64,000 nt of DNA, taken from Lunularia cruciata (lineage: Eukaryota; Streptophyta; Marchantiopsida; Lunulariales; Lunulariaceae). The translations under genes were made by a program, and so were the position numbers. Positions 53,260 to 64,000 of the stretch are shown piece after piece. How positions within the stretch are numbered: position 1 is the first letter of the stretch; each line of letters starts with the position of its first letter. The stretch lies in NCBI GenBank assembly GCA_948567375.1, contig OX419758.1, positions 11,909,001-11,973,000 on the forward strand, given 5' to 3'. The notes under the pieces were generated by a model that made no database searches, was not told the origin of the DNA, and saw only the letters and a program-made list of their open reading frames with translations.

Positions 53260-56200
53260 CTACCTTCTATGGTACATCTTCAACTTATCATGGTTAATCC
53301 TATCAAAGTGTCTTCCTCCCAACTCCTTGAGATCATAGGTGTAATTGCCCCACACCTTCTCTACTATGAAAGGTCCAAAGTACTTAGGCAAAAACTTCTT
53401 TTGCACTCTCTTGAATCGAATGGAATCAAACAACATTACCCAATCACCTTCTTTGAAAGGCTCCACCTTCTTCTTGCCTTGCCTCTTGTCATAGCTCTCC
53501 TTTTGTTTCCTTTGGGCTTGCTCCACTCGAACCATAGCAACTGCTCTTGCCTCTTCCAACTCCATGAGTTGATCCTTCCTTGACTTCCCTGCATCACTTC
53601 CTTGTGCTTTCTTCAATCTCCTATGAATGCTTTGGAAGGTAGGAAGATCAAAGTGAATAGGTAAGGTAGACTCAATACCATACACCAATTGGAATGGAGA
53701 ATATCCAGTGGAAGTCTTCATGGTTGTCCCACTGCTCTTCGAAGTAGACCATCTGCTCCTTGGTGAAAAAGAATATCCTCCACCATTGTGTAAGGTCTAG
53801 ATCTTGCTGCAAGGGCCTTCCTCTCCCTAGCATGCATCCCTTCTGGATAGTTACCTCTTGTCACAAAATCCACAATCTCCTTGTACTCTATTGGAATCTC
53901 TTGAGTGACTGAGATTGTCATGAGCTCCTCATCCGGGAAGGAATCATCTACTGGCTCATCTCCATCATGATCATAGGCTCTAGATAACAAATCAGCATTT
54001 GCATGTTTCTTTCCTGGCCTATCCTCAATTGTGTAGTCATACTCAGACAAGAGTATCATCCACCTTGCTAGTCTCCCTTCAACATTAGGCTTGTTGAAGA
54101 TGTACTTCAAAGCCTTGTGATCCGTGACAATTGTGGCTTTCCCTCCAATCAAGTAGTGTCTAAACTTCTTGAGACCAAAGATCACTGCCAACCCTTCTCT
54201 CTCTGTGACAGAGTAGTTCTTCTCTGCTGAAACCATCTGCCTACTAGCATAAGCTATTGGATGATCATGCCCATCTTGGTCTAATTGACTAAGAGTGCAT
54301 CCTATAGCTACATTAGAAGCATCAGTGTAGAGGATGAAAGGCTTACTCCAATCAGGTTTAGCAAGAATTGGAGCTACAACAAGGGATTGCTTGAGCTCCT
54401 CAAAAGCTTTGAGAGCCTCCTTGTCTTCCAAAATCACCATGTAATCTACACCCTTCTTCATGTAGATGGTCAATGCATAAGCCTTGTTGGAAAATGAGAA
54501 GATGAACCTCCTGTAGTACCCAACCATTCCCAAGAATTGGCGTAACTTTGTCAAGCTTGAAGGGAATGGAAGGTCTGAGATTTTCCTCACCTTCTCAGGA
54601 TCAACTGCTATTCCATCCTTGGAGATGATGTGCCCCAAAAGTAGACCTTCTTCACATCCAAAAATGCACTTCTCTGGGTTGAGTGATGCATTTGCCTCAT
54701 CCAAGCGTTGCAAGACTTTGATTAGGTGCTCAAAGTGCTCCTCCTTGCTCCCATAGACACAAAAGTCATCAATGAAATCTCTCACAAATTTCCCAATGAA
54801 AGGTTCAAATACCTTGTTCATGAACCGTTGGAATGTGGCTGGAGCATTGCAAAGCCCAAAAGGCATGACCTTGAAAGCGTAAGTTCCCCAAGGTGTGGTG
54901 AATGTGGTGAGTTGTTGATGCTCTGGTGCAATCTTGATTTGGTTATATCCACTATAACCATCTCCAAAACTGTACCTCTCATGACCTGCAACCTCCTCCA
55001 AGATCTCATCAATGAATGGCAATGGGTAGTAGTCCTTCTTTGTAACAGCATTGAGCTTCTTGTAATCCACACATACCCGAAGCTTGCCATTCTTTTTCTT
55101 CACAATGACAATTGGAGACACCCATTCTGAATTCTCCACCTCAAAGATAAATCCAGCCTCCTTGAGCTTATCAATCTCCTCCTTCACAACCAAAGATATT
55201 GGTGGGCTAATGCGACGTTGCTTTTGGCGGATTGGTCTTGCATGTGACTCCACCTCTATCTTGTGCTCCTCCAAGGTGACTTCCTTCAAATCCTTGTAAC
55301 TAAAAGCAAACACATGGATGAACTTGCGAAAAATCTCCTCAAATCTCACCTTCTCCTCCTTGGTAACATTTGGGCCATACTTGAGGGTAGATAACCTTCT
55401 CTCTACCTCCTCAAGTGTCAATGGTGATTTATCTGGGTCCTTCAAAACCTCTGGCTTAGGTGCAAAATCCATAGCACACAAAGGATACACATCTGAATCA
55501 GATTCAGATTCATCCTCCTCCGTGGAAGTCTCCTCTTCCATGCTTGTGTCCACACCTGAAGCTCCTCCTTCAGAATCAGATTCCCAATAATCAGAAGATG
55601 GGGTATCTGAATGTGAAGTGTTGGTGGTGTTAGTCACAGGAACAGTGACTCTATGGTTTGAGGGCCCAATCCTTAAGTACCCTTTGTGCCATCGATCAGT
55701 TGTGCGTGCTGCTCTCAACCATGGCCTCCCAAGAAGTAAGTCATAGCTTGAATCCTTCAAGACTTGGAAAGTCATGAGATTTTGAACTCCCATAACTGAA
55801 ACTACCACCTTATCCATCACCCCTACTGGTCGAACTTGTTGCTTGTTTGCCATGCTCACCACAAATGTTGAAGGTCTTGAGGGTATCATACCCAACTTCT
55901 TCATCAACCTTTCTGACATGGCATTCACTGCTGATCCTCCATCAACCAATGCATCCTTGATGTTGTGACCATTCACTCTCACATCAATCTTGGAGGCATA
56001 TTCACAAGCTTCCCATGGTGCTGGCTTGGCATCCACCACCCCCATTGATACTGGAACTTTTGCCTTCTTCTTCTTTTTGCTCCTTGTAGAACTCAAACCA
56101 CCTCTAAGCTCCTTTCTCAAGGTAGGGTTCAAAGCAATTAATTGGCCCACTGTGATGTTAGCCTTGTGACTACCAACATCCTCCAACACATTGTAGTTCC

Positions 56201-57446
56201 ATTGTTGCTTTGAGATCAAGAAGTCCTCCATCCCCAACTTCTTCCTTAGAGTCTTTGTTGTTGATGGTGTTGAGGTGCGAGTGCTCCTAGTAGACATAGA
56301 AGTATCCTTGCTTGAAGTAAATCCTTGAGAAGAGTGAACATCCTCTGCAAAACGAGCTCTCTTCTTCTCTTGTGCCAAAAGCTCCAAATTAAGACCCTTG
56401 GAGTTTGAGCACTCTCCCTTCTCATACTTGCTCTCAACCACATCTATGGATGCTATCCCCTTACCTTTGTTGGGATTAGGAGCCACTTGGGTTTCACTAC
56501 CTCCCTCTTTCCCTCTATTGGCTCCCTCATAACCCCTTCCTCCATGGTAAGTGGAATTTGGGCAATTCCTTTGGATATGGCCTCTTCCCCCACAACCAAA
56601 ACAATTTCTATCATTGAAATTGTTGGCTGGTTGGCCTCCTCTATATGGATGGTTTCCATAACTCCTAGGCCCTCTCCCTACATTCTGATCCACCTCTCTC
56701 TTCTCCCATAATTGCACCACATTGATCTTGAGATCCGCAAGTTGTTCTGTGATGGTTTGGAGTGGATCTTTTGGTGGAGGTGCAAGAACTGGAGCAACTA
56801 CTACTTGTGATGCAACCCTTGTCACCAAAGTATCAGAAGTTCCACCATACTTGTAGCCTTGAGGAGGATGCACAACCTCCTTCACCACCAAATCACTCTC
56901 ATCCCCTTCCAAACTCTCCTCCATACGAATTGCGATCTTGATAGCTTCAACCTTGGAAGAAGGTTTCTCATATCTCACCTTGCTTCTAATTTGTGGTCTC
57001 AATCCTCCCACAAAATTCTTGGTGAGCATGGCCCCTATGCCAATCATTGTAGTCTCCACATCATCCCCACCCTTCCTCAACACTATGCGAAATCTGGACT
57101 CCAACTTTTCCACTCTTTCCACATAGACCCTCACTTTCTCTCCATCTCCTTGCTTGAGAAATGTAACCTCACTCATCAATCTCTCATAACTCTCATCAGG
57201 AAGAAAGTTCTCAATGAGTGCTGAAGTCAAAGTCTCCCAAGACTCCTCTTCCTCCTCTCTCCTCTCTCTCTTTTGGTATTCTGACTCATACCATGTAAGT
57301 GCTGCATCCTCAAAGAAATCTGGTAATAATGAGGCCCACTCATTCTTCCTCCTCTCATTGTTTCCTATGCAAGCTCTCTTGAAGTCTCTCACAAAGGCCT
57401 CCACATCTTCTCCATCCTTGCCAAAGAAAACCGGAAGTTTCCCCAT
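53260..57446 (-). pseudogene. gag-pol of copy C, internal 640-bp deletion
   Basis: From 57446 the frame encodes 1242 residues: gag, zinc knuckle, protease (DGG), RT with FIDD and the normal Arg at codon 790, RNase H and the start of the integrase linker. At 53727/53728 a deletion joins the codons for LLRRAVG to sequence normally 640 bp further on, at the codons for TMKTSTG. 640 is not a multiple of three, so the frame shifts and stops after two residues. The remaining C-terminal part (153 codons, 53721-53260) is open but out of frame. The junction shares GG on both sides, as in microhomology-mediated loss or template switching. Confidence 0.93.
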
Positions 57447-57514
57447 CTTAACCCCTCACTATCTTTCTTTTCTCTTAATTTTTTTTTTCTCTTTTCTTTT
57501 CTCTCACTCTATTA

Positions 57515-57679
57515 CTAATAGAGTATATACATGACTAACACCATCTGAGAATAATCCACTCTAGGGAACACAAAAGGTTCAGGCTGCTCCAAGATTTTTA
57601 TAGCAACATCAAATCCTAGAGTGCATATTAATCTAACTCTCATGGATAGTTTATCCATAAGTTGAAAGATTATCTCCAT
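57515..57679 (-). CDS. Leader ORF-b of copy C (54 aa)
   Basis: Open, with one Glu-to-Lys change in AIEILEQPEP relative to A and B. Starts two bases after the ORF-z stop. Confidence 0.48.
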   Translation of the reverse strand: MEIIFQLMDKLSMRVRLICTLGFDVAIKILEQPEPFVFPRVDYSQMVLVMYILY

Positions 57680-57681
57680 CA

Positions 57682-58155
57682 CTAATCTTGAGAACTAGCT
57701 GATGAAGGTGGTAGTATTTCTGTAGCTGTACTAAGACTCTCTCCAAGATCCTTCACCAAAGTTTCCAAAAGTGCTTTTACTCCACTACACTCATGTCCTT
57801 TTGGAAGTCCTTCAACTCCACAAACCTCACACAACTCCTTGGTCTTAGATCTTCTCCCTCCCAATCTTGGTGAAGAAGGTCCAACATGCAAACCCAAGTC
57901 AAGTAAGCCTCTCCTTTCGCTCAATCTCTTGCTCTCAAAGGTCAATGGACATGAACTTGCCTTATGTCCCTTCTCTCCACATAGAAAGCACTTAGACTCA
58001 CTCTTTCCTCCAAGTGGTGTAGGTTTTTGGATCCTCTCAACACTCTCTTCAAATTCTATTGTAAACTCTCTTTTCCTCAAATCCACCCCTACAATCACCT
58101 CAAACCCTTGGGGAACCTTGCATAATCTCAATTTCCACTCTTGATGACCCTCCAT
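57682..58155 (-). CDS. Leader ORF-z of copy C, zinc-knuckle protein (157 aa)
   Basis: Open. Both Cys/His clusters are intact. One Arg-to-Ser change (KRLSERRG). Its preservation next to a ruined integrase gene reflects recent insertion rather than selection on this copy. Confidence 0.63.
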   Translation of the reverse strand: MEGHQEWKLRLCKVPQGFEVIVGVDLRKREFTIEFEESVERIQKPTPLGGKSESKCFLCGEKGHKASSCPLTFESKRLSERRGLLDLGLHVGPSSPRLGGRRSKTKELCEVCGVEGLPKGHECSGVKALLETLVKDLGESLSTATEILPPSSASSQD

Positions 58156-58803
58156 GTTCCCAAAGATGAATCTAAACACTCAAACATGCTTTTTGTTGAT
58201 CTCAAACTTCTCATGCATGAGATCTCCACTCTGTAGAATTGACCCTTCCTCACAATGTCACTCAAATCTCCCAACGAATATGTCACAGTCCTCTGAAATT
58301 TTCCACACTTGATCACAACTCTAGGGCGTCCCTCCCTACAAAATTTCAGATCTTTTCATCGAGCCATTTGGCCTAGACACCTTTCTATTCAGCACCCATA
58401 TTTCAGATTTGGTCTGAAAACCACCCCCCTCACTTCAAAAACTCATAAAGCCCTGCGCAAAAACGATCTCTCTCTAATTTTTGTGGCAGCAGGTAGGATA
58501 CAATGCACTGAATTTTCTTGGAAATTTTCAGGACAATTCACCGAAAATTGAAGAAATGGCAGACTCTGTACAATTTTCCAGAGAGCATGCAGTTGCGGGA
58601 GCACTTTACCCTATCAACTTCCAAAAATTCTAGCCCAGTGCGCATAGAAGCTCTCTCATTAATTTCAAGTGTGCTAACTGAAAGATAACCCAAGCTATCA
58701 TGTGTAGAAATCTCAAGTCCAGATCTCAAACTTGAGATTTTGCCCAAAATCACCTTAATCCCCAAAATCTGCAATCCACCTCACACAATCTCTCCAATTC
58801 CTC

Positions 58804-58974
58804 TCATGTATACAAGATGTACAAAATCACCTCAAAGACATCATAATGAACTATAGGGTATACAAATGGATCTTGGTTCTCTAACATAAGTTCAGCCCTC
58901 TCTTCTCCTAATGTTCTCTCCAAGTGAGCTCTCATAGCCTCCTTCTGCCTAATGTAGAATTGGACGCGGAACAT
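58804..58974 (-). CDS. Leader ORF-a of copy C (56 aa)
   Basis: Open, with a Val-to-Ile change in YPIVHYD. Equivalent to 11961-12131. Confidence 0.48.
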   Translation of the reverse strand: MFRVQFYIRQKEAMRAHLERTLGEERAELMLENQDPFVYPIVHYDVFEVILYILYT

Positions 58975-58994
58975 TATCTTGCCTTCTAGAGAGG

Positions 58995-59011
58995 TCCCGG
59001 CAACGGAACCA
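58995..59011 (-). other. Primer-binding site of copy C
   Basis: tRNA-Asp-like site identical to A and B, four bases inside the 5' LTR. Confidence 0.75.
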
Positions 59012-59015
59012 AAAA

Positions 59016-59694
59016 TGTGAGCCGGCCTGTCTCTCACTCAGGATGAACCTCTAATGGCTATTATGGTAGCGCACCATGGACTAAGAAGGCAAGGAACTCC
59101 AACTCCATCATACTCCTCCAAGGCTAACACTCCAAGACTCAAGACATTGCTCACTAGAGAACTCAATGAGAGAGAGATAGTTACAAATGAAAGGATGATG
59201 AGTACCTCCTCACTCCTTGTTTATATACTTGTGAAATAGTTACGTACCAAAGTTACTAATTACCGTAGTAACTCAAGTTACTAGACTAAAAGTCAAGTAA
59301 AGTCAAAAAGTAGAAAGGAATATCCATTCACATGGGCATATTCCCCTTATCTTGACCCAACCACTAAAGCAAGGATTCCTTCACATGGGCTATCCTTGGA
59401 CTAAAGAAGAATCCAAAACAAAAAGGCTTGCGGGCCCAAGAGTTCTCAACTCTTTCCCCAAAGCCAAACACCTAGGAATAATACCAAGTCAACACACTAA
59501 AATCCAAAATAGTGGTGCTCATCTTTTCTACTTCCTCTAAAGTAAGGTCCCATCTATCTTAGCTATGACTAACTTTAGCTAACCATGACTAATATAGAAC
59601 CATCCTTTATCTCTATATAAATAATATCTCTTAAGTACTTGTAATACCAAGCTAAATATCACAATACCACACACATGCACAAATGGGTGTTACA
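59016..59694 (-). repeat. 5' LTR of copy C
   Basis: 679 bp, TG...CA ended on the minus strand, TATA box as in copy A. Confidence 0.94.
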
Positions 59695-62060
59695 GGCCTC
59701 CTCCACTTGGTTAACATTGATAATCCCTGGGGTCAAAACATCACAAATAATAGTTGGGTGGTGATAGCAATGGGGTATCTTCAGGTAGGAAATGGGTTGA
59801 GTTGTGGAGGCAAGAAGTGGTCGCTTATCTTTTCAGTCGGCAGTTTGGTCTTGAATGCTGAAGTGGTGATGGTACTCGTTTGGGGCATAATGGTATTGTT
59901 ATGAAGGTATCCTTCAAGAGGAAGGCAATCCTCATTAATTTCCTCATCTTGGCTATCAATATCATCCTCAATGTAACAACATGACATAGTTGAGGTTTTA
60001 CAAGTATGCTCCTTTGTGCTCAAGGCAAGGGAAACTTTAGCCACGGATAGATAGGGTCAGCCAAGCTAGTGCATTCATCCTTTGAGTTCAAGGAAGTGTT
60101 GTCAAGCGTCAAGGAAGCAAGCATGTCTAGAACATTTTGTGGTTCTTGTGATTTTGGTGAATAGTCAATGAAAATGCTATCAAGAGGAAGGCTTCACCTT
60201 GGGTGTGGTTAGGCCACACCTCAAAACCTCTACTATGAATATACAATAAGTGATGGTGTCTATAAGTTCTTCATCACTATAGCATGAGCAGGACTTCACA
60301 AATCAATGTTGAAACTTGGTTCTCCTTCTTGATCCGAGCTTGAAATTGGCTTTTTCAGGTACATCAGAAGGTGAGTGTTTTGATTTCCTTCCAAAGGTCA
60401 ATTTTCTCATTTTCCAAAGATGTGATGATATTGGCTTCTACTAGCCACGAGATGCCTAACAATAGGAGAAATTGTGCCAAGGCAAGCAAGTCCATGATCA
60501 AGTAATCAATTAAGAAGGTTTGCTTGCCAATGAGTGTGGAGACCTTTGATAATAGGCCAAGGGGGAAATTTTTCTATCATATGTTATTTTGAGGAGAGTA
60601 GAAGTTTTTGCCATTTCCTTGGCCCCAATGTCTGCATAACTCCCTTGGTCGTGATATTTACTAGAGATCCTCAATCAATGCAATAATTTGGGATAACATT
60701 GCCTTCAATATAAGGATATTGGGATCATGGACCTTGGTGTACAATACTTGGAGATTTGGCAACTCAAGGTCTACAAAAGTAGCATGGGGGCTTTCTGTTG
60801 TAAAGGTCTGCAGGCATCCTTGAGTCGGAGAGTGCTGGCTGCCTGCAGTTGATGTTGGGGTTGAATCTATGTTGTCTTGGAGAGGGTTGTTTGATTTTTT
60901 GATCAGTGGTTCCTTGAAGTGTTTGACAAGCTTCTCCTTCAATAGAAAGTTTTGAAGTTTCATGTGTTCCATAGGGAACACTTTGTAGAGTTGCTTGAAA
61001 GTAATGTTTGCTTTTACATTAGCCAAGTCAGTCATAATGTCATAGTTGTGTATGACAGAAGTGGGTGGCGACTACCTTGCTTGGGTGTCAAACATAGGGA
61101 TCGCTGCCTTATACATTTTCAGAACAAGATCAGTAGTTTCTTCTCGCACGGTCTCTTCATCATGACTTTCAGAGTAGCTCTTGAAGGTTCTATTTGGATC
61201 AGGCATGGCATACATGCAAGATCAAGTCATAAGAAAGATGGTTGCCTCTGTAGTAGCACTTCTATTGGTTGGAGGAACCTCTTGGAATGGAATCATGTTC
61301 TACTCTGATGAAATCCATACTCCCGCTAGGATCAGCACTGTTGTGTTGATCATTCTGTGTGGGAAAAACTTGTCTTGTTTGGGTTATAAATTTCAAGAAG
61401 TCCATGCATTGTGCCACAGTGTGTGTGCCAGACCAGAAGGCACAATGGGCAGGATTTTTAGGGCATTGATTTGCATAGTGATTTGCAAATGTGACAGCAT
61501 ATATAGGTGGTCCTTGTTCTTGTCCATTTCCTTGTCCATCTTGGGAAGGCAGGTCTTGTAAGTGCTGGTTGAAGTTGTTCTGCTATGAGATGATATCCAT
61601 AGTATGCACCCTTTCCTCTTAAGAATCATGGAGTCTTGGTAGTGTTTTGCAATTTTCCATGACATGCCCATACTTCAAACAATGGACATAGAAATTTGAG
61701 AGATTTCTCCCCAAGCGGTAGTGTTAACCAGATTTCTCTCTTGGTGTTGTTGTGCTAAGAGAAGATTCTTGAGATGTTACAACTTGACTAGGATATCGTC
61801 CATTTTAGTGGTTGTTATGGGAACCAAGGCAGCTATAGGAATGGGTAGGGCCAATGGTGGAACTGCGGGAGAAATTATGGGTAGTTGATCATATATGGGC
61901 ATTGCTTGTGATATCGTACATGGGCCTGATGTAGCTGGGGTTTCCCATATAAATAGTTAGATTGTGGAAATCCTTGAGTAGTAGCAGAGGGATTAAGCAT
62001 TGTACTTCCTTTGAATCTTGGGATGATGGAGTAGGAGTCAAGTTAGGCCAGATCTTGCTC
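59695..62060 (-). pseudogene. Decayed gag-protease relic (element J)
   Basis: The minus strand carries, in order, a Pro-rich segment (about 61900-61750), a Cys/His remnant CPKNPAHCAF..GTHTVAQC near 61480-61430, and a stretch with NVKANITFKQLYKVFPMEHM (about 61010), which corresponds to the linker before protease in OTA-type elements. It also carries a protease-like YCIDRGSLVNITTKG (about 60680-60640) with LALAQFLLLLGISWL downstream. All frames are broken. No LTR was found. Copy C's insertion marks its left end. Confidence 0.5.
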
Positions 62061-63646
62061 ATTAGCTTGGGCCGGACAGCGTGTTTTTACGGGCGCTCTG
62101 ATGGAAGAAAATCAAAACTAAACAGAGATATCTAGGAAGCATTTAGGTGAATCAAGATTGAAGGAATTCCTTGATTTCCCTTATAATGACTAGAATTGGC
62201 GACCGGGTGGAATAACAAGAAGGATAGGAAAATATGATCAAATCGTACAAGAATTAAGACATAAGAGGTAAAGTGGAGCTCTTGCCCAATAGTATCTGTA
62301 TATAGTACCCTTTGATGGTGGTCCTCAGGTCCTTCGGCCCCTCGATACCTACCCAAAAATCGTCAACATAAGGGACGGACAGCATTGAACGAAGGGTGGC
62401 TCTTAAGGATATACATTATCGGCATTTGTTATCAGTGAGAGGGAGGTAAGACAATGTGCAGTTTTCTGTGTAGAGTTAAGAACGGTTTTGAGCAACAGTA
62501 TTCAATTTAGCGTATAAAACCATATGGAGCTCTCGCTAAAATACCACAGTTTAATTTAAGAGGGTTACTCTTATTGTAAGAATATGTATTGCCGATAGTT
62601 GCTTAGAGTTTGCGACGCGTTTAAAGCTAGGGATTCAATTTAGCAAGTGTAACCATATGGAAGTCGTGCTATTCTACTGCAAGTGAAGAATGTTATGCTT
62701 GTCGATAAGTGTATAATACATATTTTCGACTTTTTCATAGTGAGAGAAGTAACATGATATACAGTTTGTTGTATAGAAGTTTCAATTGATTTGAAAAGCG
62801 AGGTTTAGTTAGGTATATTAAAATCCTACAGAAAGTTTCTTATGTACAATTATTTCATGCACTAAATTTCTAGTTGGTACGTGAAATTATCGCTTGTATT
62901 TTAGCTCCATTCAGTAGGAATAATTTTCTGTCTTTTATACAGTATTGGAACGAATACCGTATTCGAACTAATGGGAAATAATTTTATGGGTTCATGTTCG
63001 GGCTCAATAATAATGAAATAATGTTCGGGGACTTAGTTTCAATTATTGGTCCCACGTGTGACTAATGCCAAAAATACCAATGTCGTCGACTTGCTTGACT
63101 TTTTTATTTCTTAGAACCTACGGGGTGTACCTAACCTACTGGCTAACACATGCGCCCCTAATATGTTTTGTAAGTGGCTGATAATCGATCTTCATGGATA
63201 ACTCTCTCCATCTATCAAGGAGAACCTGTTTTCACTGGTTGGTATTAATGAACTACATGGAAAACATTTAACAATACCTTAGAATTATGCGTACATAGTT
63301 TTATGTGGTACAGCCCATGGTCCGATGAATGAAAAACCTAGCACCCGGAAGGAAACGGATAGGAGAGCACCAGGAAAATAATTTAGTGCTTGTAAATGGT
63401 TAATTTCATAATTTAGAATCTTACTTTTCAATATTTCCATATACCTTTGTAAGGGACTAGATAAACTCGAGGTACAGCATTCTAAAAATAGCATAATTAT
63501 TTTGGTCGTTTTCAGAACTAATTATGGGGAGAGTTGACTCTACGAGCACTGGACAACAGAAGAAGCTGAAACTAACTATAAAGGCAACGGTGATATCTTT
63601 GGTGGTCAGTCCAGGCTAATTTGACGCTTCATCTCTTCTCCCTTAG
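62061..63646. other. Unassigned, possibly low-copy flank of a host gene
   Basis: AT-rich with no repeat shared with the rest of the window. Some short motifs recur locally (AATTTAGC(G/A)...AACCATATGGA at about 62505-62525 and 62636-62660). It ends in a good 3' splice site (CTTCTCCCTTAG at 63635-63646). It is probably intron or 5' flank of the gene that runs off the right edge. Confidence 0.35.
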
Positions 63647-63970
63647 ATTTCACCTGGTACAACGGACGAGCACCTTATCATGGCCACTGGGTTAGAACGC
63701 ATGTCCAACAATAGCTCGTATTTGGTTGCCTGCGAGAACGGTCACGAAATTGGAGACAAAGGCTCTCAAGGCGATGCCGTGAATAACCGAAAGTTTGAAA
63801 GGGTGTACAAACTTCCTAATTTCCACCATGTTTATACAAACCATGCGCGTCACCCTTTAAGTGCGCTGTACACAGATGAAGCTCACAAATTTTTGGTTTC
63901 CCATGGCGTCGATTCTCATCTTGGTCCAGATATGTGGAACAGTATCGTGAGAGCCAAGAGCCCTGAGCTT
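63647..63970 (+). CDS. Candidate internal exon of an unidentified host gene
   Basis: A 324-bp frame of 108 codons lies exactly between a strong acceptor (CTCCCTTAG) and a consensus donor (GTAAGT at 63971). It contains MATGLERMSNNSSYLVACEN, then FERVYKLPNFHHVYTNHA and ending AKSPEL. An ATG at 63680 could also start the protein. No retroelement motif is present and base use differs from the surrounding repeats (more CG dinucleotides), so a host gene is likely. I do not recognise the family. The gene continues past the window end; the frame also stays open through the donor to 64000, so intron retention or no intron is possible. Confidence 0.5.
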
Positions 63971-64000
63971 GTAAGTTTCATTTTTGTGGGCACAGATGCC

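Larger units (their letters stand above)
52533..59694 (-). mobile_element. Family-A LTR retrotransposon, copy C (integrase deleted)
   Basis: 7162 bp on the minus strand, exactly 640 bp shorter than A and B. 5' LTR 59016-59694, 3' LTR 52533-53211, with about four differences in 679 bp, so it is the oldest of the three full-length copies. GGCC at 52529-52532 and 59695-59698 is the 4-bp target duplication. The missing 640 bp removes the integrase zinc site and catalytic core. It is non-autonomous but could be mobilised in trans because LTRs, primer site, gag, protease and RT remain. Confidence 0.95.

Noticed and set aside
62132..62400. Possible RT-like YVDD in minus-strand sequence near 62360 (SVPYVDDFWVGIEG)
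   Set aside because: YVDD alone, without any neighbouring RT motif, is not enough; no LTR or other pol domain adjoins.
1..64000. tRNA, rRNA, CRISPR or bacterial operon features
   Set aside because: None seen; the direct repeats present are minisatellites or LTRs, not spacer-separated arrays.

Overview
This window is repeat-dominated nuclear DNA from a land plant with a large genome. The evidence is nested Ty3/gypsy LTR retrotransposons, plant-type primer-binding sites (tRNA-Asp-like and initiator-Met), a plant chromovirus, an Athila-like (OTA-type) family, and plausible spliced exons only at the two edges. I see no rRNA, tRNA, CRISPR or bacterial feature. The combination of element types hints at a fern, lycophyte or gymnosperm rather than a flowering plant, but the sequence does not settle this.

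Layout. 1-1000 is possibly low-copy sequence with one candidate terminal exon on the minus strand. 1000-7400 is decayed minus-strand retroelement sequence (element Y: an LTR-like block and coiled-coil ORF remnants). 7405-34356 is one old + strand retroelement, called E here, of about 10 kb once its insertions are removed. Its order is 5' LTR remnant, gag remnant, retroviral protease, DNMT3-like cytosine methyltransferase, reverse transcriptase, RNase H, integrase, PHD finger, 3' LTR. Inside E sit a solo LTR of family A (9669-10345), the full-length family-A element A (11241-19042), a complete chromovirus D on the minus strand (19571-25205), and a 2.8-kb insertion made largely of three tandem-repeat arrays (27193-30031), which splits the methyltransferase. 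34360-37140 is a decayed minus-strand gypsy pol. 37215-38083 holds fragments of families D and A. A second, truncated, inverted copy of E (E2) spans 38092-48214; its LTR is interrupted by the full-length family-A element B (38290-46091). Then come a truncated family-A fragment F (48215-49129), a second Y block (49130-50330), unassigned sequence, the full-length family-A element C on the minus strand (52533-59694, integrase deleted), a decayed gag-protease relic J (to about 62060), and unassigned DNA ending in a candidate exon of a host gene (63647-63970).

Family A is young. A and B are both exactly 7802 bp and C is 7162 bp, the difference being one 640-bp deletion. LTR pairs differ by about 2 (A), 0 (B) and 4 (C) bases in 679, each flanked by a 4-bp target duplication. 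Beyond an intact 1608-residue gag-pol, the family has an unusual leader: two related ~55-codon ORFs flank a 157-codon ORF with its own zinc knuckle. A perfect hairpin precedes the polypurine tract. B carries an Arg-to-Trp change in a core reverse-transcriptase motif, and C has lost integrase, so A looks like the best preserved copy.

The most unusual system is E: one LTR retrotransposon that carried both a DNA methyltransferase (chromatin writer) and a PHD finger (histone reader). Also notable is chromovirus D, whose LTRs carry perfect heat-shock-element arrays just upstream of the TATA box.
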